The notes: generated by a model not told the origin, from the sequence alone. Positions 9,686 through 20,839 are shown, counted from the stretch's first letter. The stretch is DNA of 64,000 nucleotides from Asparagopsis taxiformis (GCA_030407315.1 JALQPE010002651.1:1-64000), one strand, 5' to 3'. Numbers and translations are program-made.

Positions 9686-12600
9686 AGGGCGCTACATTAT
9701 AGTTCCCGCGACTAACCTCTACGCGCAGAAACTACTCCGTTTAACCAACGGGGAGACGCTGGTTCGAAGGAATGTACCCTTCCGAGTACAGGTACACAAC
9801 GCTGGCACTCGTCTACAAGTATTGCCCAAAGGCATGAAGGTAGGCACCGCCGTGCCCAACCCCGTGGGATGTCTACAAGTCGCTCAGGAAGCGCCGGACC
9901 CGCAAGACCGACCGCCCGACGACGCGACGCGACGCAACGTTACGACACCGCCGGACCCGCGCGAGACCGACGAAATTGCGAGCGCGACGCCGTCTTGGGA
10001 AGAACTCTTACGCGCGACGCTACGCGACGAGCGAGTAGACGACGACCTGCACGCGGAAATTATCGAGATGCTACGAAAGCATGAGCGCATGTGGAGCGGC
10101 ACGCTGGGAGCCATTCACGCGACGGAGCACCGCATCGAGCTGGTTCCGGGGGCGACCCCCGTGAACCAACCGCCGTATCGCGCCGGACACGCGTCGCGCG
10201 AGATTATCCGTACGCAAGTGGAGAAGATGCTCCGCGCTGGGGTAATCGAACCCGCTACGTCGGAGTGGGCGAGCCCGGTCGTGGTCGTGCCTAAGAAGGA
10301 CGGGACCTCCCGCTTCTGCATTGACTACCGCCGCTTGAACGCCGCCACCGTGAAGGACGCGTACCCGATTCCGCGCATGGACGATTGCGTCGATTCGCTT
10401 GGTAACGCGACAGTTTTCACGAAGCTGGACTGCAACTCGGGATACTGGCAAATCCCAGTGGCGCACGCCGACCGCGATAAGACTACGTTTACGTCGCACG
10501 TCGGTACGTACCGCTTTCGCCGCATGCCTTTCGGACTTTCGAACGCGCCCGCGACGTTTCAGCGCGCGCTCGACATTTTGCTCGCGAACGTGAAGTGGCA
10601 ACATTGCCTTGTCTACCTGGATGACGTAATCATCTTCTCCGCTGACGTAAACGCGCACGTGCACCACGTCGACGAGATACTGGGAATCCTCGGACGCGCA
10701 GGCGTTTCGCTGAAATTCGCGAAGACTGAGTTCTTCAAACGCTCGGTGGACTACCTGGGACATACTATTTCGCCTGGGAAGCTCTCCGTGCCGACGACGA
10801 AGTGCGACGCGCTGCGCGATGCGACGTACCCGACGACGAAGACGCAGCTGCGAAGTTTCCTAGGAACTTGCAACGTGTACCGCCGATTCGTCGTCGAAAA
10901 ATTCGCGTTCGTCGCGGCGCCGCTTACGCAGTTACTAAAGAAGGACCAAGGAGACAACTTACCGCGCGCCGACGCCGGAGCAAACGCGCGCGTTCGAATC
11001 ATTGCGACAAGCATGTTGTCTCCGCCAATCCTCCGTCTACCGCGCGAAGGACACCCGTATGTGCTCGATACAGACGCGTCGCAAGGGCAAATCGGATGCG
11101 CGCTACTTCAGCTAGACGCGGACGACGACGTACTACATCCAGTCGGATACTGGTCGCGCACGCTTAACGACGCGGAGCGCAACTATTCGACGACGGAACG
11201 CGAATGCCTCGCTGTCGTATGGGCAGTTTTGCTATTACGCGCATATTTGGAAGGACGAAAGTTCACGGTTCGCACCGACCATAATTCGTTGCGTTGGATC
11301 CTGAACATGACGTCCGCAGAAGGACGACTCGCGCGCTGGAGATTGCGACTCGCCGAGTTCGAATTCGACGTCGAATACAAGAAGGGAAAACGCCACGTTA
11401 TCGCCGACGCGCTCTCGCGAATGGCCACGCGAAGCTGCGACGAGACAGTAATACCGGACGAGATACCCTGCTTCGACGCCGCGAATATCGTTGAACCGCA
11501 CGCGACGCTTATGCGCGAACCGATACCGCGCTACTATGCGACTACGCAGAATACTACCCGAGCTTGGACTGCCTACTGGCAACTCGGTCGTGCATCGAAC
11601 CGCCCGTGTCCACTGACGAGTGGATTCGCGAGCAAGCGACGGACGATTCTGCCAAAACGCGAAGCGCGACGTCGAAACCGCGCCGCGTTCGCGCTTCCAT
11701 CTGTCCCCCGACGGGATACTAATGAGGACCGCTCCGCTCGACGACGCGACGCAGATAGTTGTGCCCGAAGCGATAAAAGGACGTATTCTGCGAGCGAACC
11801 ATTACGCGGTAACTGCAGGCACCCGGGCGCGCGACGCATGTACGACGCGATTCGACGCGCGTATTACTGGCCGATGATGAGCGTAGACGTCTACACCACG
11901 GTGAGACAATGCGATGCGTGCGCGCGCAACCGCGTTACGCAATATCGCCATACGAACGCCCTGAAGCTATTCCCCGCTACGCGCCCGCTCGAAGACGTCG
12001 CTATCGATATTCTGGGACCGCTGCCCGAGACCCCGCGCCAACGCCGCTTCGTACTCGTAATCGCCGATCGCTACAGCAAGCTCTGTCGACTCATCGCGCT
12101 CGGACGCGTATCCGCGCTCGCCGTCGCAAAAGCGTTTTGCCGAGATTGGGTCTTCGTTTACGGACCGCCGCGCACGCTACTTTCAGATAACGGACCGCAG
12201 TTCCGCTCGAAGCTGTTTCAGGAAACGTGCGCGCTAATGGGAACGCGTAACATATTCACGACTACCTATCACCCGCAGTCGAACGGGCAGGTCGAGCGTA
12301 TGAACCGTACTATCGTCGCGACGCTGCGCCATTATGTTGACGAAGAGCGAAAGGATTGGGACGAGCACCTAGACGCGCTGGCGTACGCATACAACCGCGC
12401 GATACATCGCTCGACGAATACGTCGCCGTTCGAACTCACGCTAACGCGCTACCCCGTATCGCTGGGGACGGAGCAGGTCGACACGATTCGCAGCACGCCG
12501 TTCCTCCGCATGGAGTTTCTTGCGAAGCTATCCGACGCGTACGCGCGCGCCGCGAACGCGCTGAAGAAAGCGCAAGCGAGATACAAACGCGACTTCGATC

Positions 12601-12779
12601 GCGGCGCACGCACGGTGAACAGGAGCATCAAGGTTGGCGACCAGGTCTATCTGGACACTCGCGCGGGAGCGACGACACGAACGCAGCGCGACGACGGAAC
12701 GCGCCCTCGAAGTTGGACTATCCCGTGTCGGGACCCTTCCCGGTCACAAGCTGCCGCGGGCACACTTACGAAATCATAA
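9510..12779 (+). CDS. Gypsy element pol: reverse transcriptase, RNase H, integrase
   Basis: Domains in order: reverse transcriptase with FCIDYRRLN, KLDCNSGYWQ, MPFGLSNAPATFQ and the catalytic YLDD (about 10613-10624); RNase H with LDTDAS, TERECLAVVW and RTDHNSLRW; an integrase HHCC finger ending CDACARN; and the integrase core with D (AIDILGP, about 12000), D (SDNGPQF, about 12186) and E (GQVERMNR, about 12290). Between about 11575 and 11840 the true reading lies in another frame (FHLSPDGILMR, VVPEAIKGRI), so two compensating shifts are present. From about 12700 the integrase C-terminus (GPFPV, DGVPELVSSDRI) is again in a different frame. Enzymes are recognisable; the copy looks impaired. Confidence 0.93.
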   Translation: MRTRYGDHVPMLPRTPTKPRRAPTAKTTRPASFAPIRAARRTSIPPNATQAIDVTTSAEGRYIIVPATNLYAQKLLRLTNGETLVRRNVPFRVQVHNAGTRLQVLPKGMKVGTAVPNPVGCLQVAQEAPDPQDRPPDDATRRNVTTPPDPRETDEIASATPSWEELLRATLRDERVDDDLHAEIIEMLRKHERMWSGTLGAIHATEHRIELVPGATPVNQPPYRAGHASREIIRTQVEKMLRAGVIEPATSEWASPVVVVPKKDGTSRFCIDYRRLNAATVKDAYPIPRMDDCVDSLGNATVFTKLDCNSGYWQIPVAHADRDKTTFTSHVGTYRFRRMPFGLSNAPATFQRALDILLANVKWQHCLVYLDDVIIFSADVNAHVHHVDEILGILGRAGVSLKFAKTEFFKRSVDYLGHTISPGKLSVPTTKCDALRDATYPTTKTQLRSFLGTCNVYRRFVVEKFAFVAAPLTQLLKKDQGDNLPRADAGANARVRIIATSMLSPPILRLPREGHPYVLDTDASQGQIGCALLQLDADDDVLHPVGYWSRTLNDAERNYSTTERECLAVVWAVLLLRAYLEGRKFTVRTDHNSLRWILNMTSAEGRLARWRLRLAEFEFDVEYKKGKRHVIADALSRMATRSCDETVIPDEIPCFDAANIVEPHATLMREPIPRYYATTQNTTRAWTAYWQLGRASNRPCPLTSGFASKRRTILPKREARRRNRAAFALPSVPRRDTNEDRSARRRDADSCARSDKRTYSASEPLRGNCRHPGARRMYDAIRRAYYWPMMSVDVYTTVRQCDACARNRVTQYRHTNALKLFPATRPLEDVAIDILGPLPETPRQRRFVLVIADRYSKLCRLIALGRVSALAVAKAFCRDWVFVYGPPRTLLSDNGPQFRSKLFQETCALMGTRNIFTTTYHPQSNGQVERMNRTIVATLRHYVDEERKDWDEHLDALAYAYNRAIHRSTNTSPFELTLTRYPVSLGTEQVDTIRSTPFLRMEFLAKLSDAYARAANALKKAQARYKRDFDRGARTVNRSIKVGDQVYLDTRAGATTRTQRDDGTRPRSWTIPCRDPSRSQAAAGTLTKS

Positions 12780-12929
12780 TCGACGGTGTGCCCGAACTCG
12801 TCAGCTCCGACCGTATTCGCCTAGCACCGCGCAACGCGACGCGCGCGCGCCGGTTACGCCAAGCGGCGAAGAAGGGGCGACTGACGCGGAGGACACAAGC
12901 GACGCAGTGCGACGTGACGAACGCGTACT

Positions 12930-13302
12930 TGATGACGCACGCAAAGTCAATCCTGAAGCAGGATATGGAACGCGGGAGTTCATGATTGACAAACTGACGG
13001 CTGAAGGCGTCGACGACACCGGAGCGCCCGTATTCCGTGTACGCTGGAAGGGCTTCTCTCCGCGCGACGACACTTGGGAGCCCGAAAGTTCGCTACCCGC
13101 GCCCATCGTTGCCCGTTTCCGCCGCGACCGCGGACGCGCCGCCTCTGAAAACGCCGCGCGCAACGCCGAGATTGACGCCACGTCACCGCGCAATCGTAGA
13201 AAGCGACCGGCACGCGGCGACGCCCCACGTATAACGCCACCTAGCCGCGCGAGCGCGCGCATCGCGAGTCGACGGGCGCCTTCGCATGCACCGCGCAATT
13301 GA
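12930..13302 (+). CDS. Gypsy element chromodomain tail of integrase
   Basis: Around 12982-13130 the frame reads FMIDKLTAEGVDD, then FRVRWKGFSPRDDTWEP, the signature of a chromodomain (aromatic residues plus W-x-G and DDTWEP). In chromoviruses this domain sits at the integrase C-terminus and guides insertion to marked chromatin. It lies in a different phase from both upstream integrase frames, so at least one frameshift separates it. A basic, Ser/Arg-rich tail runs to the stop at 13302. Confidence 0.85.
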
Positions 13303-14957
13303 CGCGCGGAATGGGGCTGAACATGCCAGTTCCGCCCAGCGGAACCGACGCGTAGATAAACACGCGGGCCAAGCCTCCCATCGCCGCTTGTCGTTCTCGC
13401 CACGCAACCGCGCCACCGTTTGCCACGCAATCGCGCCTGACCGTTCGCCACGCAATCACGTTCGTCTTTCGCCCGCACTCGCCAAGCGTCACACGCCGCG
13501 CTACCATGCAATCGTTGTCATCGCACAACCGTCGCCTGTCGTTGTGTCCGCGCAACCCGCCCATCGCTACTACGCAGCCGTTGTTGCTACGCCCTCGCCG
13601 CATGCCGCCCTCGCTACGCAATCGTTTCCATCGTATGCCGCGCAACCGTTCGACGCAACGCGATCGCGCTGACCGTTCGCCACGCAATCACGTTCGTCTT
13701 TCGCCGCGCACTCGCCAAGCGTCACTTCGTCGCGCCACCACGCGCATCGTTTTCGTCGCGCAACTATCACGTTCCACCGTCCGTCTTCCGCGCCTGCGCG
13801 AACCTGAGCGACCACCGGCGCCGGGAGTCCACGTGCCGTCGCTTCCCATCCCCTATGCCGACAACGCCAGGATCCCCAGGAGTGGGCACGCCCGACAGCG
13901 CAATTACGCGCGAAAAAGGGAGGCACGCACACTGGATTGGTCGTTGCGGGGGAGGGATTGGCCCATACAGCATGGCCATTTACGGGGCTGGAATATATAG
14001 GCCAAAAACGAGCCGAGGCCGGGGCAGGCCAAAAATGGACGGCGCCGATCTGCCCCGACGCCGTGGCGAGATGCTTCCTGATGGCGCCCCCGGATTGGCT
14101 GTTCACATACGCGCGCACGCGACGAACCATACGGGTGGCAGGGAACGACGCAGAATACCAGCAAGCGAAAGCCTCCGCTGGAAAGAAGGGATGCCACCCA
14201 CACGCCCGTCCTCTTCGTCCAGGAAGGCCATGGCGAACCCCAACTCCCGGGGGCGGGAACCCACCTAGACGCCTGCTAAAAACGAGGGGCATTAGAGACC
14301 CAGCCCCCGAAGCGCGAACGAGACGCGACAAAGCGCGAACGAGACGCGACAAAGCGCGAACGAGACGCGACAAAGCGCGAACGAGACGCGACAAAGCGCG
14401 AACGACGCGACAAGCGCGCGCCGAACGAGCGCGAAAGAAACGCGAACGAAGCGCGGACGAAACGCGAACGAAGCGCGGACGAAAAGCGCAACGAAGCGCG
14501 GACGAAACGCGAATGTAAACGCGTTGAAACGCAAACGATACGAGCGACGAGAACGCACCCGTCCCGTATGCCTACCGGCCAACAGCCCCATCTCCCCCTC
14601 TCCCGCCTCGCCCCACGCGCCCCTAACCGCGTCGCTCGCGGACCCCGAGCGTCGACGCGGTCACTGGGCAACCACCGCTTCAAGCGGCGACTCGCGCGAC
14701 GAAATTCGCAACGGACCTTGGCTAGTAGCTCCTCCACCCGGGCGTCCGCACGATACTCCGAGGAACCGTTGGGCGCAGCCGCAGTCGCGCGCGGTACACC
14801 GTCGCGCCTACGCATGCGCCGCCAACGCAATTCGCGCCGCGCGTACGAAAGGAAGGATGGCTAAGGCAAAGTTAACAAAAACACAAGAGGTTTAATCAAG
14901 GGAGTAGAATGGACTACCGGCTAGCCCGGATGCGTACAAGGAGCTCACTCGCGTGCG
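13303..14957. repeat. Gypsy element spacer with internal tandem repeats
   Basis: No gene is supported. CCACGCAATCACGTTCGTCT with its flanks occurs twice (about 13449 and 13681). At about 14318-14410 a 21-22 bp unit containing GCGCGAACGAGACGCGACAA is repeated about four and a half times, followed by shorter GAAACGCGAACGAAGCGCGG repeats to about 14515. The stretch separates sense pol from the tail of the antisense gene. Confidence 0.7.
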
Positions 14958-17900
14958 TTATCCTCGCGGCGCGTGCGTCGGCTCGAAGAACTGCCCGTTG
15001 CGCCGCGCGCGCGAGCACGACTTGAAGCCGTGTCTGCTTGGTGATTGCGTCGTCGCTCGGGATTCAGCACGCGCACGACGCGCCCGTCTTGCACGCCAAG
15101 ACGCAAGGAGGAACGCTGGGACGTGCGGACGCTGCGGCCCCCGCGCGAGCGCGAGTCGTTGGCGCACACCTCCGCGACCAGCCCCGTCGCTTCCCACCGC
15201 GACCGATGCATCGCCTCCCCCTTCCGCTCCCTCGTTAAGTCCGCTGACCGACTGCGTCTCGCTGTTAGACACCACCCCCGCCGCGGACGTTTCGGGCGAC
15301 CGCTGCACTAAGCCAACGATATCATTCAGCGTCGTGCCGAGGCGATGCGTGCGCTCGATCGTATCCTGGATCCTACGAACGGTCTCCCGTTCACGCGCAG
15401 TATACACCCGACGCACCGCCGCAACACGCTCCGCGCCCCGTTGACGTTCGCCCGCGAGGTTCGCTTCGACATCGCTAAGCGCGCGTTCCGCTCGTTCCTG
15501 CGCCGAAGTAGCAGCCTCGCAGCGTTCTTGGAGGGTCGTGATCATCGCGCGATTGCCGCTGGCAGCCCGTTCGTAATTCGCCACGCGTTCTTGCAAGTCA
15601 CCGATGTCCTTGTGCATCCGCTCGATCCGCGTCGCGTCTTCCCCGGCCTTGCGCTCTAACGTCGCCTCGCGTCCAGCCGCGTCCTTAAGTGTCTTCTCAG
15701 CCTCGTGCACGAGACTCACCGCTTCGTCGCGCGTTGCGTTCGCTTTGGTAAGGCGCGCCGCAGCGTCGTCGCGCGCTTGCGCAATCGTCGTCACCCGCGC
15801 CAGCGCCTCGTCACGGCTCTGCTCGACCAATGTCAGACGCGCCCGCGCTTCGCTGCGGCCCTCCACGGCGGAAGCCATTCGCGCCAAAGCGTCGTCGCGA
15901 GCCCCTTCGAGCAACGCCACGCGCGCCAACGCCTCCTCCCGGCCCTTTTCGGCGGCGGCAAGCCGGTCCCGCAACACGTTCGCGTCTGATTCGGCCAAAA
16001 CAGTACCCGCCTCGTTGGCAATGGTAGCCGCATCACTTGCCGCCACGTTGTCGGCCTCTGCGTCGCCTGCGCTCGTGCGGCTGCCCGCAGCAGCACCGTC
16101 ACCCGCGCCGCTCTTCGCCGCGCTGCTGACCGCCGCCCCGCCGTCGCCCGCACTGCTGGACGCTGCAGCCCCGCCGTGGCCGGAAGACGCCGCTTTCAAG
16201 GCCTGCAACTCGTTGTAAACCTTCACGTACTCCGCGCGCAGCGCCGCGTCGAGTCGCTCGACGTCGATAGGAGCGCGCGGTGGCTCGGAGAAAAGAGAAT
16301 ATCGGCCGTCTCGGAAGCGCCGACGTTCGATCGCCAACAAAGCCGCCATGCCAAGATACTGCGCATACTCGCGCGAATCGGTCGCGCGCATAACGTGCAG
16401 TTCGTTAGTTGATAGCGCGGACAACACGGCATCAACGGTAACGACATCGCGCGCCTCTAAATGCGCAAACGCGTCGCGCGACGGATTGCGCGGCGAATTG
16501 AGAAGGAGATGTGGAATTTCAGTGTGCCGGTGCACGCCAAGTGAACCATGCGCCCAGTCGACGACGCCGCGCTCCGCGCTCCAGGGCAACCATTGCCCGC
16601 CCTCCTTGAAGTCCATACCAGGCGCGAGGTCGAAAACCGGAGTTTCGTCCCACGCGCACGCGCGATGCTCCGTCAAGAGACTTTCGAGATGCGCCGCCGT
16701 ATACGTTCCGCCCCGCACGATCGCCGAAACGCCGACGCGCTCGATTCCCGCGATCAATTTCTCGTTCAAGCGCAAGAAGCGGCGCTCGACGTAAGCGACG
16801 TGAAGCCACGCAGCGGCAACCATCACCACCCACTCGCTCAGAGCGATAGCCCAGAAATACGAACGAGCCTCGACCGGAACGTCGCGCCCGAGCAATACCG
16901 ACGGCGCGTAGTGGAACACGCAGGGAAGCGGCACCGACAACGAGTCGGGCGCTTCCGGCCAATCGCGCGCATCGTAACGCGGGAAGAAAGCGGCGACGCG
17001 GTCATCAGGAAACTCGCGAAATTCGATATCGCGATACGTAACGAAGTAGCCCGACGTGCGCCGCAAACGCAACTCGCGCCGCGCTTCCGGGCGCATATCC
17101 GCGTTAAGAAACCATGGCACGCTCGCCTCCCCTTCGTGCTCGACGTCGTTCCACGGAACGCCGCCGTCAAGTAAGAAGCCCGCACTGGGCGCCGCGGCCC
17201 ATGGATCGACTCGCGCAAATTCGTCGCGACGCATCACGCGCAACCGGGCCAGGTGGCGTACGAGTCGTTCGTCGGCTTCGTCCTCGAGAAAATACGCGTC
17301 GCACGGTAAGTTCGCGGGGACCGCCAAGTCGCACGACGCCGATTCGCGCCGCGCGTCCCACACCGCTTGCGCGTCCTTGTGGCCGGGTAACACGGCATAG
17401 CGCGATACGTCAGCGATGCGCGTCCATTGAAAGCGCTGCGGGAAGAAGTGGCGACGGCCCAACTCCGCCCACGTCGGCATGGGGCGTGGCATAAATCGGA
17501 ACGCGATCGGGTCGTCGTAGCGCGCGCGCGGAATCGACTCGGGAGCGTCTTGCGCGGCCGACGGAAGCGAAACGGACGCAGGCGCAGGAACCGAACGAAG
17601 CGGGATGCCGCTCCCAGAACGCGCAGCTGACGCAGAAGTTGGAGTCGCGGTCGCATCTACCGTAGCGACAACGTCAGACGATGCGACGACGCCACTGCCG
17701 CCACGGCCGCTCGCGGTTACGGGTACGGTTGAAGAGGATGCCTGCGCCATGGACATGTAATAGGGACTCTCCGGGCTTGAAAGAGAAGGAAACGCGATGC
17801 GCGCAGGGCGAGGAGACGCGTTCGTGGGCGTCGACGGTTCGTCGCGAGACGCAGCGCCGGCGCGAAGCCAACTCGGCAGAGCGTTACTATCGCGCGACAT
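14958..17900 (-). CDS. Antisense coiled-coil protein of the gypsy element
   Basis: An unbroken 980-codon frame on the strand opposite to gag-pol, starting 169 bp inside the 3' LTR. Residues 1 to ~130 are Ser/Pro/Ala-rich; ~135-590 look globular, with many Trp, Tyr and Phe and one hydrophobic stretch (WAIALSEWVVMVAAAWLHVA); ~600-655 is an Ala/Gly/Ser linker; ~655-880 is a long coiled coil built of repeating units such as ARDDALARM and SRDEALARV; the end is basic. I recognise no family. It is not a shadow of a sense gene, since the sense strand codes nothing known here, and it is the only long gene of the element without a frameshift. Its promoter is probably in or beside the 3' LTR. Confidence 0.75.
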   Translation of the reverse strand: MSRDSNALPSWLRAGAASRDEPSTPTNASPRPARIAFPSLSSPESPYYMSMAQASSSTVPVTASGRGGSGVVASSDVVATVDATATPTSASAARSGSGIPLRSVPAPASVSLPSAAQDAPESIPRARYDDPIAFRFMPRPMPTWAELGRRHFFPQRFQWTRIADVSRYAVLPGHKDAQAVWDARRESASCDLAVPANLPCDAYFLEDEADERLVRHLARLRVMRRDEFARVDPWAAAPSAGFLLDGGVPWNDVEHEGEASVPWFLNADMRPEARRELRLRRTSGYFVTYRDIEFREFPDDRVAAFFPRYDARDWPEAPDSLSVPLPCVFHYAPSVLLGRDVPVEARSYFWAIALSEWVVMVAAAWLHVAYVERRFLRLNEKLIAGIERVGVSAIVRGGTYTAAHLESLLTEHRACAWDETPVFDLAPGMDFKEGGQWLPWSAERGVVDWAHGSLGVHRHTEIPHLLLNSPRNPSRDAFAHLEARDVVTVDAVLSALSTNELHVMRATDSREYAQYLGMAALLAIERRRFRDGRYSLFSEPPRAPIDVERLDAALRAEYVKVYNELQALKAASSGHGGAAASSSAGDGGAAVSSAAKSGAGDGAAAGSRTSAGDAEADNVAASDAATIANEAGTVLAESDANVLRDRLAAAEKGREEALARVALLEGARDDALARMASAVEGRSEARARLTLVEQSRDEALARVTTIAQARDDAAARLTKANATRDEAVSLVHEAEKTLKDAAGREATLERKAGEDATRIERMHKDIGDLQERVANYERAASGNRAMITTLQERCEAATSAQERAERALSDVEANLAGERQRGAERVAAVRRVYTARERETVRRIQDTIERTHRLGTTLNDIVGLVQRSPETSAAGVVSNSETQSVSGLNEGAEGGGDASVAVGSDGAGRGGVRQRLALARGPQRPHVPAFLLASWRARRARRARAESRATTQSPSRHGFKSCSRARRNGQFFEPTHAPRG

Positions 17901-18060
17901 TACGAAGCGCGAGTGCGTGTAGCGTTAACGGAGCGAGCGCGCGCGGAATGGAGACAGAAGGATGGAAGAGAAGCAGAAGATGGAAGAGAGAAGAAAAGAC
18001 AGAAGAGAGCTGAAGGTGTGCACGAGAACGTTACGCGCGAGGACGCGCTGTGGAGTTAGT

Positions 18061-18069
18061 CGGGGGGAG
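18061..18069 (+). promoter_or_regulatory. Polypurine tract
   Basis: CGGGGGGAG lies directly against the 3' LTR, where the primer for plus-strand DNA synthesis is expected. It is short. Confidence 0.6.
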
Positions 18070-18878
18070 TGTGGCGCAATTTAAGTTGGTCGATGGAACC
18101 GATGCGAGCGCGCGCGTTTACGTTAGTCCGCAAGCATCCGTTTGAGTTAGTTTAGTAAGCGAGCGTACGCGTGGCGCCTTGATTACGTGTCACGGAGCGT
18201 CAATGCGAGCGCGTGCGCGCGTACGTTGCCACGAAACCGCGAGCCGCGCCACGTGTAGCGATTTCCGCGAATTTCCCTTTATTTCCCCTTTTTGGGTTTT
18301 TTATGACGAAAGTCTTTTTCCCAAAATATTTCCCTTTTTGCGTGCGAGCGTGCGGCCGCCGCCGGCCGGCCACACAAGGACAGCCTGTCCCAAGTAAGTT
18401 AGCTATTAGTGGTCGCATGGCTTCGCACCCTACCAATAAACAGTCAGCACTTTCGCAGCTACGAGTTAAGCGTTGAGCGCGTCGCGAGGACCGATTGCGT
18501 TACGACGTTGCGTGCGGATTGCTCACGATCGCCGACGTACGTGCGCGCGCGCCGCGTTTACCGACCGTCGAATTGCGTCGCACCGCGAGACCGCGCGTTG
18601 CGTCGCATACCGCTAGGCCAGGGATTTACGACCCCTGCGTGGATCGTGTTGAGCTCGAGTTTACTCGGTGATCTCACCCTGAGATCACGGCTTGCGCCGG
18701 CCCGCGAATCCCGTGTTGCGATCGACCCTGCGCGTTCCGCCGTTGTACCACCCGATCGCCTCCGCGACCGAGCGACGTGCGAAACGCAAGTTCACGAGCG
18801 CGTTACGGTTCAACACGCCCTGACAAGGCAAGCGATTCTAGAACTCTCTTAGTGACCGCCATCCCGGTTGGTCCTACA
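18070..18878 (+). repeat. 3' LTR
   Basis: 809 bp, same ends as the 5' LTR. It has two extra bases relative to 5634-6440, one in the CCCCTTTTTGG run and one in GGTTGGTCC. It is followed by ATATT (18879-18883). Confidence 0.95.
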
Positions 18879-19649
18879 ATATTGTCCCGGAAATGCATAC
18901 AAATACCACGTTATAGCACCAGTTTTTTTATTGACCCTCTTGAAGGCACTAAGAAAGGGGGTTCTATCTCTCCATCTTCACTGAGAAAAACGCAAAGAAG
19001 AAATCGAGTCCATCGCCACATCGAAATGTGCAACTGATACTGTAAGGAGGGATACTGTGGGGATACCCTAAAATATAAAAAAAATATGTTTTCGTAGCCA
19101 ATGATGACTGAGAAAAAGGGGGGGTGCGAATATGGGCTCTGCAACGTTACCACATCAAATTATTCAAAAAATTAGGGTAGGAGGGTGCGACAAAGGGTGC
19201 GAAAAATGGTATAATATTACTAGGGTCATTATCAAGGCATTTCGCACCGTTAAACCTAACCATTATTCATTCATCCAAACATGCAATAAATGATGAAATG
19301 GTAGAACTTACGGACTGAGTACGATAGAATGTAGATTTTCTAAAGCTTTGAATGTAGAATGCCGGTTGCTGTGAGCTATCCGCAATTACTTTGTATACTA
19401 TAGATCAGTAAGAACTAGCAATGGGAAAAATGTAACCTTCTAGAAATCTTGGTTTAGTTTGCGTTCATTTTGGTATGGAATAGTCTAGATCTATGAATGG
19501 ATGGAAGCATATGAGAAAAAGGGGTACTGGAGTAGAGCTAAAGAGGGATCTTCTATCAGAAGTTTGTACACAACCCGAGCACTTGGCTCAATCAGCAATA
19601 TCACTACTAACAAACATTTGAATGTGGGTTCAATTCTCTTTTTATTGCA

Positions 19650-20839
19650 ATGGAATCTACGAATAGAATAGGGAGGGGAAATGCATCTGCTAGTAACAGA
19701 TTTCAAGAAGTTTCAGCTACCAATTTACTACCGGAAACGGCCCTCATCGGCATTGCGTCTTCCAAGTCGTCTATCAAGAACAAAAACCGAGCTGCAAAGC
19801 TACTGAAGGAGTTTACCGAGAAAATTGGATCAGAAGACCCAGGGAGAGTGACAATTGATTCATCTAAAATAGTTCTAAATTTAATATCTACGTATTGCAG
19901 GATAGGGAAGCTTGACGCTATGACGGATGAATCTGTAGGGGCTCTCGTGCAAGGATTACGAGTCGTATACGAAGAAGCAGGGCACCGTGGGCCGTGGAGT
20001 ATGAATATGAGCGAAGGTTCAGCAAGTGGGAACCCTCTGATAGGAAATGAGGATATCAAGAATCTACGAGCATCGCATAGAGTACACTTGTCACAATCTG
20101 ATAGATCTAAGGTAAGGGCCAGGCCTCTTACAATGGGTCTAGTGTGCGCACACGCGTCTCGATTCTGGTTGGGCTGTGGATCAGAGATAGATATGCGAGA
20201 TATACTGCTACACGCAATCATGATAGTAGGACTGAATCTGGGCCTCAGGTATGATGAGGTTCGAAAGTTCAAAGTATCGCATGTAACTATAGATCCGGGC
20301 CATACAGGTACAGGGAGTGTGCTACTTACAATTACTGAGTCAATTAAAAACTCTACGAAGCCCCGAGAGTATAGGCTGGAGGAGTGGCCCGGAAACTCTG
20401 GAATGCGAAGCGCTGTCGTCGCTGATCCATTCGTGGCCCTTCTATCTTGGCTGAGTATACGTGGAAACAGGCCCGGGTACTTGTTCTGTACAGTAGACAA
20501 AAAGAATATGATAAGGCCGGAAGAAGCATGGCCCGTGAAGAGGTTCACAGAGTTCATGCGAGAGCGTCTACGCATGTGTGGAGTCGGCCCAGGAGATCTG
20601 ACTATGTACTCGGGCCACTCAATCAAACGGGGAGCGGTTCAGCTGTACAGATCGCTTGGGCTACGCGATGAACAAGTCATGGAAAAATACACATGACAGG
20701 GGCCAATGCATATGCAAACTACTGCGCAGCGTACAACGACTGCAGTGCACCAGATCTCCCCAGGTTCACAAATATAGAAGATTTCCTGAGACATGCTGAT
20801 ACGGTCCAATTGGAACGGACAGAACACGAGAGTGACAGC
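19650..20839 (+). CDS. Tyrosine recombinase of the Crypton-like element
   Basis: From the ATG at 19650 the protein carries the first catalytic Arg in NLGLRYDEVRKF (R200) and the HxxR box in YSGHSIKRGAV (H323, R327), both hallmarks of the phage-integrase/tyrosine recombinase fold. The frame stops at 20694-20696, but a one-base change in the A run at 20684-20688 would carry it on through TGANAYANYCAAYND to a stop at 20837-20839. That stretch supplies the Tyr nucleophile expected ~30 residues after HxxR. The enzyme would cut and rejoin element ends through a phosphotyrosine link. Either the gene is frameshifted here or the sequence has a homopolymer error. An AATAAA signal follows at about 20850. 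Confidence 0.85.

Larger units (their letters stand above)
5634..18878 (+). mobile_element. Ty3/gypsy chromovirus-type LTR retrotransposon with antisense gene
   Basis: A complete 13,245 bp element with TG...CA LTRs, a primer-binding site, gag, protease, reverse transcriptase, RNase H, integrase and chromodomain in the order of chromoviruses, then a long antisense gene and a purine tract before the 3' LTR. The whole element is strongly CpG- and GC-rich compared with its flanks. The LTRs differ by two one-base indels only, so the insertion is recent. In contrast gag and parts of pol are interrupted by frameshifts, so this copy may be non-autonomous, or the assembly has homopolymer errors. It separates YR copies A and B. 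Confidence 0.95.

Noticed and set aside
15604..16218. 204-codon sense-strand frame in the gypsy element
   Set aside because: Complement of the Ala-rich coiled coil of the antisense gene; composition-driven.
19703..20626. 307-codon minus-strand frame
   Set aside because: Antisense shadow of the tyrosine recombinase, whose catalytic motifs are on the plus strand.
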